DNA of 43,986 bases from Oscillospiraceae bacterium (GTDB lineage: Bacteria > Bacillota > Clostridia > Oscillospirales > CAG-272), in NCBI GenBank assembly GCA_015063695.1, contig SVTQ01000019.1, positions 1-43,986 of the forward strand, in the 5' to 3' direction. The notes below the pieces were generated by a model that was given only the letters and a program-made list of their open reading frames with translations, was not told the origin of the DNA and ran no database searches. The stretch's first letter is position 1; each line of letters begins with the position of its first letter. A program made the position numbers and the translations under genes. Below, in pieces: positions 33,051-41,327 of this stretch.

Positions 33051-34813
33051 TATCCGAGAATAGGAGCCGAAACGAATTCTATTTCGGGGGCAGAGCATCC
33101 GTCGGTCTCAAAAACTATTATCTCATTTTCCCCTTCTTTCAGCACGGGCGCAGGAAGAAAGAGTGTCTTTGTGGGTCCTGCAGAGTTGTAAAAACGCCCG
33201 AGATTAAAGCCGTTTACCGTCACAAAGCCCTTTGTGAAGCCCGTAGTCTTTACAAATGTATCCGAGGGCTTACCCGTAATTTCAAGCTTTCCTCTGTAAA
33301 ACGAAGGGCCGTCAAAATCACCCGCCGCCTTCCATTCAAGCGCGGAAAGGTCTTCCATGGTGAGAGGATAGTGCTCCCAGCCAAAATGATATAGCTTGTT
33401 AAGACGCACACCGCCCACTATGCCCTTTTCTTCAAAAATTCTATAGCCGTAATTGATCCTGCCCATGTTCTCGACTAAAATATCAAGACGGGCTTTTCTG
33501 TCCTTCCCTGCTTCAACGAATATCTTTTCATCTGAAAAGGAGCGCTCCTTCATGCCCACAAAGGAGCCGTCAAGGAACACCTGAACTCTGTCCCGAAGCT
33601 CGGAGAACTCAAGCTCCAAACGTCCCGTGGGGCCTTTAAGCTCCGTTCTGTAAAGCATATATCCGAAGTCCTGCCCCGCCTGCTCCATAGTGAGAGGGGT
33701 TGCATTTTTTACAGTTGACGAAAGATTTCCAAGGTTATCAAAAAGGCTTGCCTGCTCTGTAAGAACAAGCTTTCCGTAAGATGCCTTTGGCGTGTCCTCC
33801 ACCTTTATATCGGGAGGGCAAACGCCTGTCTTTTCGGCAATTGCCTCTTTTACTGCAAAATAGGTCTCGGTCATATCTCCTGCTTCACTCAGAGGCGCAC
33901 CGTAGTCGTAGCTTGTAACGGTCGGCTGATACTGCCCCTCCTCCTCAGAATAGTTCGCACCGTTCATAAAACCGAAGTTCGTTCCGCCGTGGAACATATA
34001 AAAATTGAAGGATGCACCAAGGTCAAAGAACTCACGAACCATTTTTGCGATATCCTCGGGTTTTGAGGGAACTTTGTGCTCACCGTGCCAGTGCTCAAAC
34101 CAACCGCACCAGAATTCGGCGCACATAAGAGGCTCACCCGGCCGCTTCTCGTCCATTACGTCAAAATGCCACCCCGGGTCGCTTCCGAAGTTTGCCGCCG
34201 CAAAAATACCTTCCACAGCTCCGTTTTCCTGCATCCCCCAATATACACCGTCTGCGGTGAAGAGCATACAGTCAATGCCGTTTTCTCTGTATATTTCGGC
34301 AACGCGCTTCATATATTCCCTGTCGTCGCCGTAGCTTCCGTACTCATTCTCCACCTGCACCATTATTATGCTTCCGCCGTTTGTACAAAGGTGAGGACGA
34401 ATTCTTGAAAAGAGCTCTTTGTAGTAAGGCATCACCTTTTCAAGATACAAAGGATCACTGCATCTGAGGGAAACGCCGTCGGCAAGAAGCCTTGAAGGAA
34501 TACCGCCAAGCTCCCACTCGGCGCAGATATAGGGACCGGGACGGATTATTACGTTCAAGCCCAGCTCTTCCGCTATCTCAATAAACTTAACTACGTCAAG
34601 AGGTCCCTCAAAATCGAAAACGCCCTCTTTTCGCTCGTGCAGATTCCAGCAGATATAGGTCTCAACGGTATTGAAGCCGCAAACCTTAAGCTTTTTAAGT
34701 CTGTCCGCCCAATAATCGGGATGAACACGGAAATAATGGATAGCGCCCGAAATGATGCGAAAGGGCTCGCCGTCCATCAAAAACTCTCTGCCGCTCAGAG
34801 TCAGAACTCCCAT
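33050..34813 (-). CDS. Glycoside hydrolase family 35 beta-galactosidase, cytoplasmic
   Basis: This is a 587-aa retaining beta-galactosidase. The ATG at 34813 has GGAGG 5 nt upstream. The TIM barrel includes FRIISGAIHYFRVHPDYW, ETYICWNLHE, GPYICAEWELGGIPSRLL, the acid/base Glu157 in VQVENEYGS and the nucleophile Glu233 in MCAEFWCGW. C-terminal beta-sandwich domains include VNGFNLGRFYNSAGPTKTLF, the lid motif common in GH35. There is no signal peptide, so the substrate is imported. It leads a two-gene reverse operon. Confidence 0.94.
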   Translation of the reverse strand: MGVLTLSGREFLMDGEPFRIISGAIHYFRVHPDYWADRLKKLKVCGFNTVETYICWNLHERKEGVFDFEGPLDVVKFIEIAEELGLNVIIRPGPYICAEWELGGIPSRLLADGVSLRCSDPLYLEKVMPYYKELFSRIRPHLCTNGGSIIMVQVENEYGSYGDDREYMKRVAEIYRENGIDCMLFTADGVYWGMQENGAVEGIFAAANFGSDPGWHFDVMDEKRPGEPLMCAEFWCGWFEHWHGEHKVPSKPEDIAKMVREFFDLGASFNFYMFHGGTNFGFMNGANYSEEEGQYQPTVTSYDYGAPLSEAGDMTETYFAVKEAIAEKTGVCPPDIKVEDTPKASYGKLVLTEQASLFDNLGNLSSTVKNATPLTMEQAGQDFGYMLYRTELKGPTGRLELEFSELRDRVQVFLDGSFVGMKERSFSDEKIFVEAGKDRKARLDILVENMGRINYGYRIFEEKGIVGGVRLNKLYHFGWEHYPLTMEDLSALEWKAAGDFDGPSFYRGKLEITGKPSDTFVKTTGFTKGFVTVNGFNLGRFYNSAGPTKTLFLPAPVLKEGENEIIVFETDGCSAPEIEFVSAPILG

Positions 34814-34842
34814 AGGCACCTCCGTCCAAAACATTATAACTA

Positions 34843-34871
34843 ATTGTACCATTATATAATGTCACGGTCAA
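34843..34871 (-). promoter_or_regulatory. Promoter of the GH35 operon
   Basis: On the reverse strand TTGACC (34871-34866), 17 bp, TACAAT (34848-34843). Confidence 0.7.
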
Positions 34872-34920
34872 GCACCGAGTAAAAAAATACGCTTTGAAGC
34901 ATACAAATTAAAAAAATATA

Positions 34921-34949
34921 TTGCACTTTTTATTAAAAAAAGCTATAAT
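34921..34949 (+). promoter_or_regulatory. Promoter of the potA-like gene
   Basis: TTGCAC (34921-34926), 17 bp, TATAAT (34944-34949). The leader is about 80 nt. Confidence 0.75.
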
Positions 34950-35034
34950 TAAAATAATACAGACAAAAAAGTCAAAATACGGTGTATGCGATTTTCGGTA
35001 ATCTGTCAAATTTGTAACAAAGGAGGCTGCAATC

Positions 35035-36609
35035 GTGGAAAACAAAAAGATTGTAGAATTTAAAAACATTTCTAAATCCTTCGACGGCGAAGCTGTTCTG
35101 AAGGATGTCTCCCTTGACATCAATGAGAATGAATTTGTCACTTTACTGGGTCCTTCGGGATGCGGAAAAACCACACTGCTCCGAATTCTCGGCGGCTTCG
35201 TTGAAGCTGACTCAGGGGCTGTGCTCTTTGACGGAAAGGATATAGGCGATCTCCCCGCCCACAAGCGCGAGCTCAACACAGTTTTTCAGAGATATGCCCT
35301 TTTCCCCCACCTTAACGTATATGAAAATATCGCCTTCGGTCTCAAGATAAAGAAAGAACCCAATGATATCATAAAGCAGAAGGTCGCAAGAATGCTGAAG
35401 CTTGTGAGCCTTGAAGGTTTTGAAAACAGAAAGATCACTCAGCTCTCAGGCGGTCAGCAGCAGCGTATCGCAATCGCAAGAGCTCTTATCAACGAACCTA
35501 AGGTCCTCCTTCTTGACGAACCCCTTTCCGCCCTTGATGCAAAGCTCCGCAAGGAGATGCAACTTGAGCTTATGTGGATCCAAAAAGAGGTCGGCATCAC
35601 CTTTATTTTCGTTACTCATGACCAGGAAGAAGCCCTCACCATGTCCGACAAAATAGTCGTTATGAGCGAAGGTAAAATTCAGCAGGTCGGAACACCGAGT
35701 GAAATATACCACCGTCCCGCCAACGAATTCGTTGCCCGCTTTGTCGGCACAACAAACATTATCGACGGTGTTATCACAGACAAGGAAACCGTCGTATTTG
35801 AAGGCAAAAAGTTCAAATGCAACACAGGCGACCGCCTTATCGGCGACAAGGTCGGAGTTGTTATCCGTCCCGAGCACCTTGAAGTCGTTCCCCGTGAAAA
35901 CGGTATGCTCAAGGGCATAGTTAAGAGCCACGTATTCAAAGGGGTCCGCCACGATATGGTCGTTGAAACAAGAGCAGGTACCTCCATCACCATCAAGCTT
36001 CAGGTAGTTCAGGACAAGCCTATCTACAACGAACAGGAAAGCGAAAAGATAAGCGCCAGCGACTTCCTTCTTGACATTTCCGATATTGACGAGCTGGACA
36101 AGGTAACCATCGAGACCCTCGCTTCTGCGGAAGCATGGGACTCCGAAACCGATGAGCGCGTTGCCATCAAGGAGATCGAGCACGATATCAAGAAAGAGAT
36201 CGGAACATATCCCGTAACCTTCACAACAGCGGCAGGAACCTCCATCACCGTAAATGCCGTTGTCAAGCAGGAAAACAAGGTTGAAAGTAAGCTCTTCCGC
36301 GAAGAGATCTACGCCATGAACATCTTCAAGAAGGTTGAGGACATCAAGGAGAGTATCGCCCTCGACACAGACCTTGAAATGTGGGCCAACGCCTCCGCAT
36401 GGAGCCTTGTTGACGGCGAAAAGGTTGAGATTTCCGAGGTCAAGTACGACTTTGACCCCGAGAACATTAAGCCCGGTATCTACGAGGTCACCTTCTCCAC
36501 CGAAGGCTATGAATACCTTGTCTCCTCCACCCGTCCCTACTATGAGGACGCAGAGGTCGGCCTTGTATTCTCCCCCGAAGATATCCACCTTATCGAAAGA
36601 ACAAATTAA
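35035..36609 (+). CDS. potA: Spermidine/putrescine-type ABC transporter ATPase (PotA-like) with inserted repeat domain
   Basis: This is a 524-aa ATPase; typical PotA is about 350-370 aa. The start is GTG with AGGAGG 8 nt upstream. The nucleotide-binding domain has [13 protein letters not shown] (Walker A), [15 protein letters not shown] (signature), [12 protein letters not shown] (Walker B) and [10 protein letters not shown] (H-loop). The TOBE domain starts with [12 protein letters not shown] near residue 274 and finishes with [14 protein letters not shown] near 507. Between them lie about 190 extra residues with two related units (about 337-408 and 423-498), each ending in a [16 protein letters not shown] strand, as in bacterial Ig-like surface repeats. 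No PotB, PotC or PotD gene is adjacent, which is odd for this family. Confidence 0.88.
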   Translation: MENKKIVEFKNISKSFDGEAVLKDVSLDINENEFVTLLGPSGCGKTTLLRILGGFVEADSGAVLFDGKDIGDLPAHKRELNTVFQRYALFPHLNVYENIAFGLKIKKEPNDIIKQKVARMLKLVSLEGFENRKITQLSGGQQQRIAIARALINEPKVLLLDEPLSALDAKLRKEMQLELMWIQKEVGITFIFVTHDQEEALTMSDKIVVMSEGKIQQVGTPSEIYHRPANEFVARFVGTTNIIDGVITDKETVVFEGKKFKCNTGDRLIGDKVGVVIRPEHLEVVPRENGMLKGIVKSHVFKGVRHDMVVETRAGTSITIKLQVVQDKPIYNEQESEKISASDFLLDISDIDELDKVTIETLASAEAWDSETDERVAIKEIEHDIKKEIGTYPVTFTTAAGTSITVNAVVKQENKVESKLFREEIYAMNIFKKVEDIKESIALDTDLEMWANASAWSLVDGEKVEISEVKYDFDPENIKPGIYEVTFSTEGYEYLVSSTRPYYEDAEVGLVFSPEDIHLIERTN

Positions 36610-36631
36610 AAAACGCCCCATACTACAACAC

Positions 36632-36662
36632 ACCCCCGAAAGTGCCACTGCACTTCGGGGGT
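36632..36662. terminator. Hairpin between convergent potA-like and alaX genes
   Basis: ACCCCCGA plus AGTG pairs with CACT plus TCGGGGGT with one bulged A. TTAATCGTTTTT follows on the forward strand. It probably terminates potA. Confidence 0.65.
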
Positions 36663-36677
36663 TAATCGTTTTTAGCA

Positions 36678-37838
36678 TTACATTTTCTCAAAGAAATCGA
36701 TTATAGCTTCTTTTTCGGCATTTGCCGTTCCTTGTATCATCTGGGGAGAGCCTCCGCCCTTTCCGTCAATGGCGAAGTTTATTCTGGGTGCATTCTCTCT
36801 CATATTCACGTTGTTTGATGCGGCGATATATCTGTATCCCTTCTTATCATCACCTGCAAAAGCGGCAAAAACACCCTTGCACTTCTCTTTTCCGCCGTTC
36901 ACGAAATCACGCATGATGTTTACGTCAAAGCCTGCGCCGAAGAAATAGCAGAGGTTTCCGCTTGTATACTTGATTTCGGAAAGAAGCTTTTCGGAATAGG
37001 CGCGGTTGACCGAGGAAAGCTCGCCCTTGAGGGCTCTTATCTCCCCATTCAGCCTTTCAAAAACAGAGGGAACCTCTTCTCTCTTGGCGGAAGCGGAAAC
37101 GGCTATTTTGGAAAGCATATCATGCTCCGCAAAAAAAGTTTCAAGAGCATCGATGCCGCAGACTATCTCAAGACGGGTGCCGCCCTTGTACTTTATAAAG
37201 TCCGTCACCTTCAGAAGTCCGATCTCTCCCGTGCTTGCCACATGCGGAGCACAGCAGGCGCAGACGTCAACACCTTCTATCACCGCAAGGCGCACTTTTC
37301 CGCAAATGTCTTTTTTGCTTCTGTATTCAATGGTATCAAGGGTTTCGGGGTCGGGATAGTATGCCTTTACAGGGTGATTTTCTACAATCGCCTTGTTACA
37401 GAGATATTCAACCTTTCTCACGTCCTCGGCACTGAGAACTCCGTCAAAATCAACTCTCACGTATTCCTTTGAAAGATGAAAGCCCACGTTTTCAAAGCCG
37501 TAAAGAGTGTGAACTATTCCAGAGAGAATATGCTCGCCCGTATGGTTCTGCATTCTGCGAAATCTCTCGTCAAAATCGATCCTTCCGCAAACGGTCTTTC
37601 CCTTTTCAAGGGGTGTCGCCGTATAATGTATGATAACTCCGTCCTTTTCCTGAACGTCAAGAACTTCTATCCCGTCAAGGGTGCCAAGGTCGGCATCCTG
37701 ACCGCCGCCCTCAGGGAAGAAAGCGGTTCTGTCAAGAACGGCGCAGTATTTTCCATCCTCTTCAAAAGAGTCAAGCACCGCAGCATCAAATTCTTTTATA
37801 TAACTGTCATCGTCAAATAATCTGTACGTCTTTTCCAT
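36678..37838 (-). CDS. alaX: Alanyl-tRNA editing protein, AlaX-L type with DHHA1 domain
   Basis: This is a 386-aa trans-editing enzyme that hydrolyses Ser (or Gly) mischarged on tRNA-Ala. The ATG at 37838 has GAGG 6 nt upstream; the ATG at 37850 has none. The N-terminal beta-barrel has FFPEGGGQDADLG. The zinc site is His99 and His103 in NHTGEHIL, with CACCAPH (about 193-199). A coiled segment near 260-290 precedes a DHHA1-like C-terminal domain ending GGGSPQMIQGTA, near residues 363-374. It is a stand-alone editing protein, not a broken alaS, because the synthetase domains are absent and the start is intact. Confidence 0.92.
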   Translation of the reverse strand: MEKTYRLFDDDSYIKEFDAAVLDSFEEDGKYCAVLDRTAFFPEGGGQDADLGTLDGIEVLDVQEKDGVIIHYTATPLEKGKTVCGRIDFDERFRRMQNHTGEHILSGIVHTLYGFENVGFHLSKEYVRVDFDGVLSAEDVRKVEYLCNKAIVENHPVKAYYPDPETLDTIEYRSKKDICGKVRLAVIEGVDVCACCAPHVASTGEIGLLKVTDFIKYKGGTRLEIVCGIDALETFFAEHDMLSKIAVSASAKREEVPSVFERLNGEIRALKGELSSVNRAYSEKLLSEIKYTSGNLCYFFGAGFDVNIMRDFVNGGKEKCKGVFAAFAGDDKKGYRYIAASNNVNMRENAPRINFAIDGKGGGSPQMIQGTANAEKEAIIDFFEKM

Positions 37839-37882
37839 TTGGATCCTCATGGTTATAGATGTTTTAATGTATTTATATTATA

Positions 37883-37910
37883 ATTATACAGATAATATCA
37901 AAAAAATCAA
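37883..37910 (-). promoter_or_regulatory. Promoter of alaX
   Basis: On the reverse strand TTGATT (37910-37905), 16 bp, TATAAT (37888-37883). Confidence 0.7.
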
Positions 37911-37937
37911 CAGAATGTTATGTACAGAACGCAATAT

Positions 37938-37966
37938 TTGTGGTAAACTGTATATTGAAGTAATAT
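37938..37966 (+). promoter_or_regulatory. Possible promoter of the large secreted protein
   Basis: TTGTGG (37938-37943), 17 bp, TAATAT (37961-37966). The -35 is weak, so other factors may be needed. Confidence 0.5.
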
Positions 37967-38009
37967 TGGTGTGGGAAATAATTCACCAACACCGCAGAAA
38001 GGAGGAAAA

Positions 38010-40994
38010 ATGAATAACCGTATTTTAAAGAGAATTTCCGCTCTTGTTTTATGTTTTGCAGTTCTTTTTTCCGCCTTTGGAGTTTTCTCCGCCGTAACCG
38101 CGGCAGAAGAACCAAGTGAGCTTTACAAAGCTCACTCCATCCCTGCAAAAGGAATAGCCGACACGGAAGGAAAATTTGCCGTTGAAAACTATAAAGAGAC
38201 CACCGAAGCCGAAATCGAAGGCTTTACGCTGACCGCGGCTCAGTTCAGAGGGATCGACTCCTTGTTCATAAACCGCGACGAAGAAGAGGGCGCATGGCCC
38301 GTTACCCTGTCAAAAACCTATGAAGAACCTCTGGACCTTTCCGAATACAAAGAGCTTTATCTGCGTATCTACGCGGGAGCAACCGTTGAAGGCGAGCATA
38401 TCGAGCTTGAGATCACACTGCGCTCGGGAGCCACAGATCACACCGTAATAACAACTACAGAGCTCGGCGGAGAATACGACGTTTATCTCCCCGTTTCAGC
38501 CTTTGATAAGCTTGACAGCATAAACGAAATCGTTATAACCCTCTCCTGCCCCGAAGAGATAAGAAGTATAATAATGTCTGCCCTCTATGCCGACAAGAGC
38601 TATTCCTACTCACATATTCCTCTTTTCTCCTCGGATAAGCTTACGTCCGAAAACGGAATGGAGTTATATGAAAACAGAATTGAACCTACGGTAAAGGACG
38701 GCTCCGCAGACGTGACCGCAGAGCTTGCAGGTGTCCCTGAGGATGCGAAAACGATCTGCACCATGGTCACCGCATCCGGTGCGGAAGCAGGAACAATGAC
38801 CCTCTCCGTTTGGAACGGTAAAGCAGAAGAATATACGGATATCGCAACGCTGACACTCAGCAGCGGCAAAAACAGATACTCCTTCATGTTCCCTGCCTTC
38901 AAGGGTACCAAAAACTATATGCTCACCTTTGCAGGAGTTTCCGAAACCGAAGGCGAGGCTTTGACCCTTCACGGCGCGGTAATGACCTGCTTTGAAGACG
39001 AAGTTTACGATAAAACCGACTATCCCTGCAGTATCTCCTCCTGCTCCGTCCTTGAAGGCGGTGCAAAAATAAGACTTGGCGGAACACTCCGTTCAAGCGC
39101 GGTGGTAAATAACCTCGGAGCAAAGCTAAACGTCTATGCAAAGGATGACCGTTACGGCACCGAAGACGGTAATATCCTCATGGCATCCCTTGACATAACC
39201 ACCGTTTTCGAAATAACCTTCGACACCGGCTCACTTAAGCTGAACCCCCATCTTTATAAATATTTTATCACCATCCAGGCAAACGAAACAGAAGAAATTG
39301 CATCAGCCTCGGTCTCCCCGGCTGTAACTCCCGACAGCTTCACAACAGGTAGCTCCGTTCTCGGTATACAGAGCAGCGAGGCGGCGGACGTATTCAGAAC
39401 AAATGCCTCTCACGCAGTAGTTGACGTTTACCTTGACAGACTCCTCAGCACTGACGGAAAGGGCGGAAGAGTCCATTCCTACGGAGGCTCCTTCTCCTAC
39501 CTTTCGGGCAGCTATATTACAGAGCTTGACTCGAAAATAAGCTTTCTTGACGGAAGCGGAGTTAACGTTTATCTCAGAATTCTCTCTGAAAACAAAAACC
39601 CCGACGTTCCCGCGATATACGTTGTGCCGGACAGCCGCGACTACGCAGCAAGTCTTTCCTACATGACGATGATAGACTTTCTCTCCTCAAGATACTCGGG
39701 TATTTCGGGAATTATCCTCGGCTCCAGAGTTGACTGTATGCTCTACAGCTACACGGAAGAGGAAAGCCTTATTACAAGAGCCGAAAATTACGCAGAGCTT
39801 CTGAGGCTCACCTGTATCGCCGCAAGACCAAACGCACCGGAAGCGGCGGTCATCGTCCCCTTCGGTGACGGCTACGTCTACGGCGGAGACGGCGATGGAG
39901 CAAACTACCTCTATGACCCTCTCTCGGGCATGGGAAAACACGGAGCCGACCCCGTTATGGTGTCCGAAGTGATCTCTCAGATGATATCCACCCTCGGATC
40001 CTTCAGATGGTATCTTCTTTACGAATGCGAAAGCGCGCCCACCGATGCCATGACAACGGCATATAAGCTGTCCTCACAGCTCACCCAGGGTATCGGCACT
40101 TCACCGTCGGGACATATGGTGTTCTGGCAGCCCGAAAAAGCAATTTCTTCCAAAGAAATAAAGGAGCTTTCGGAAGGGATATCCGAAAACGCAGTCTCCA
40201 TGGGTACTGGCGCAGTTATTATCTCCTTCACAAGACACGCCATTGACCCTTCATCCGTGATAGACACAATAGAAAAAATCCCCTTCGGAGAAAACGATTC
40301 AAGAAACGTAACCGAACACGAAGGTCTTGTTTTGCGCCGTCCCGCACCTCAGGGCAGATACGACCTTTGGGACTTCACAAAGTCCTTCAGTACGGAAAGC
40401 TTCATTTTCGCAGGCGCAGTTACAAGCCTCTCAACGGAAGTCAGCATCCCCATGGCGGCTTTCGAAGGTCTTGACAGTTGCCGCTGTCTCAGCGGCAGCC
40501 TTGACAGCGAGTCAAAATCCTCGGGAACTGTGCTCTGCTATTTCGACACTCCGAAGCTCCTTAAAAACGCAACTTCCTTTGACGTTTCCATAAACGCTTT
40601 GTCAGATGCAAAAAAAGAAATACCCGTTAAGGTAATAATAGGTAAGGGTAACGTCCGATATGAATATTCGGCACAGCTTTCGCCCTCCACTCCCTCGGTC
40701 ATCCGCTGTGACACCTCTGTTATGGACGATAAATTCGCCGCCGAATACGTGGCTGTTTCCATCGAACCTCAGAGCGCAGACTCCTTTGAAATAACCAAGA
40801 TCTCGGCTATAAATAAAGACGTAAGCGAAAACGCTCTCCACGAAATGCTTGAAGCATCGGAAAAGACAAGAGGTGAAATAACGGAAGAATCAAAATTCAT
40901 TCTCACCGCAGTTGCCTTTATCGGCGTTACGGTCATTGCCTTTGCAATGCTGAACGTAAAGCCCGGTTCTGACAAAAAAGATAAAAACGCATAA
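38010..40994 (+). CDS. Large secreted, membrane-anchored protein, DUF5722-like glycosidase fold
   Basis: This is a 994-aa protein. The ATG at 38010 has AAAGGAGG just upstream. A signal peptide (basic MNNRILKR then ISALVLCFAVLFSAFGVFSA) is probably cleaved near VTA-AEE. Residues about 50-190 and 205-320 look like beta-sandwich, CBM-like domains. From about 460 the block VVDVYLDRLLSTDG, RVHSYGGSFSYLSG and SYITELDSKISFLDGSGVNVYLR recalls DUF5722, a TIM-barrel domain near glycosidases. A final beta domain precedes one C-terminal membrane helix (ILTAVAFIGVTVIAFAMLNV near 960) and a Lys-rich tail. There is no LPXTG motif. A surface polysaccharide role is plausible but unproven. Confidence 0.75.
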   Translation: MNNRILKRISALVLCFAVLFSAFGVFSAVTAAEEPSELYKAHSIPAKGIADTEGKFAVENYKETTEAEIEGFTLTAAQFRGIDSLFINRDEEEGAWPVTLSKTYEEPLDLSEYKELYLRIYAGATVEGEHIELEITLRSGATDHTVITTTELGGEYDVYLPVSAFDKLDSINEIVITLSCPEEIRSIIMSALYADKSYSYSHIPLFSSDKLTSENGMELYENRIEPTVKDGSADVTAELAGVPEDAKTICTMVTASGAEAGTMTLSVWNGKAEEYTDIATLTLSSGKNRYSFMFPAFKGTKNYMLTFAGVSETEGEALTLHGAVMTCFEDEVYDKTDYPCSISSCSVLEGGAKIRLGGTLRSSAVVNNLGAKLNVYAKDDRYGTEDGNILMASLDITTVFEITFDTGSLKLNPHLYKYFITIQANETEEIASASVSPAVTPDSFTTGSSVLGIQSSEAADVFRTNASHAVVDVYLDRLLSTDGKGGRVHSYGGSFSYLSGSYITELDSKISFLDGSGVNVYLRILSENKNPDVPAIYVVPDSRDYAASLSYMTMIDFLSSRYSGISGIILGSRVDCMLYSYTEEESLITRAENYAELLRLTCIAARPNAPEAAVIVPFGDGYVYGGDGDGANYLYDPLSGMGKHGADPVMVSEVISQMISTLGSFRWYLLYECESAPTDAMTTAYKLSSQLTQGIGTSPSGHMVFWQPEKAISSKEIKELSEGISENAVSMGTGAVIISFTRHAIDPSSVIDTIEKIPFGENDSRNVTEHEGLVLRRPAPQGRYDLWDFTKSFSTESFIFAGAVTSLSTEVSIPMAAFEGLDSCRCLSGSLDSESKSSGTVLCYFDTPKLLKNATSFDVSINALSDAKKEIPVKVIIGKGNVRYEYSAQLSPSTPSVIRCDTSVMDDKFAAEYVAVSIEPQSADSFEITKISAINKDVSENALHEMLEASEKTRGEITEESKFILTAVAFIGVTVIAFAMLNVKPGSDKKDKNA

Positions 40995-40996
40995 AT

Positions 40997-41023
40997 AAAG
41001 CCGCAGGTCTAATCTGCGGCTTT
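40997..41023. repeat. Left terminator-hairpin copy flanking element copy 2
   Basis: This 27-nt sequence is identical to 41301-41327. It is the hairpin AAAGCCGCAG/CTGCGGCTTT and starts 2 nt after the stop of the 38010 gene, for which it acts as terminator. Confidence 0.85.
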
Positions 41024-41300
41024 TAGAGTGTAGACAAAGTCTACACTCTGAGTCAGACTGAGAAAAACGCAGGTAGATTTGGCGATTTTTTCCTCGTCGG
41101 CGCAAGGGGTCCTCAAACATTCATCGAATGTTTGGGGTTCACGCCGTAGTTGCCTATGGTAGAGGAAAAAACTCGCCAAAAGCAGATGTGGCGGGCTTTC
41201 GCCCGCCTTTTCAATGTCAGATGATTTCATCAAGAAAGCTTTGCGTTTATACAAATTCTTTTGCTTACATCTGCGTTATACCAAGTTTGTCTTCGGTCTG
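41024..41300 (-). mobile_element. Structured non-coding repeat inserted between duplicated terminators, copy 2
   Basis: A 277-nt reverse-strand copy of 28121-28353. End hairpin AGAGTGTAGAC/GTCTACACTCT lies at 41025-41049, the GAAA-capped GGCGGGC/GCCCGCC and the GCAGATGT/ACATCTGC pairing are kept. The A/T-rich helix is kept with paired changes (TTTTTTCCTC with GAGGAAAAAA here). It has about 44 extra nt (near 41102-41146) in the apical loop of that helix, themselves a hairpin CAAACATTC/GAATGTTTG. No gene is present. It reads in the same direction as the MATE gene upstream of it on that strand. Confidence 0.75.
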
Positions 41301-41327
41301 AAAGCCGCAGGTCTAATCTGCGGCTTT
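41301..41327. repeat. Right terminator-hairpin copy, containing the MATE stop codon
   Basis: Identical to 40997-41023. On the reverse strand it encodes the last four residues KAAD and the TAG stop of the MATE gene within the hairpin. It shows that the repeat is host sequence duplicated at insertion. Confidence 0.85.
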
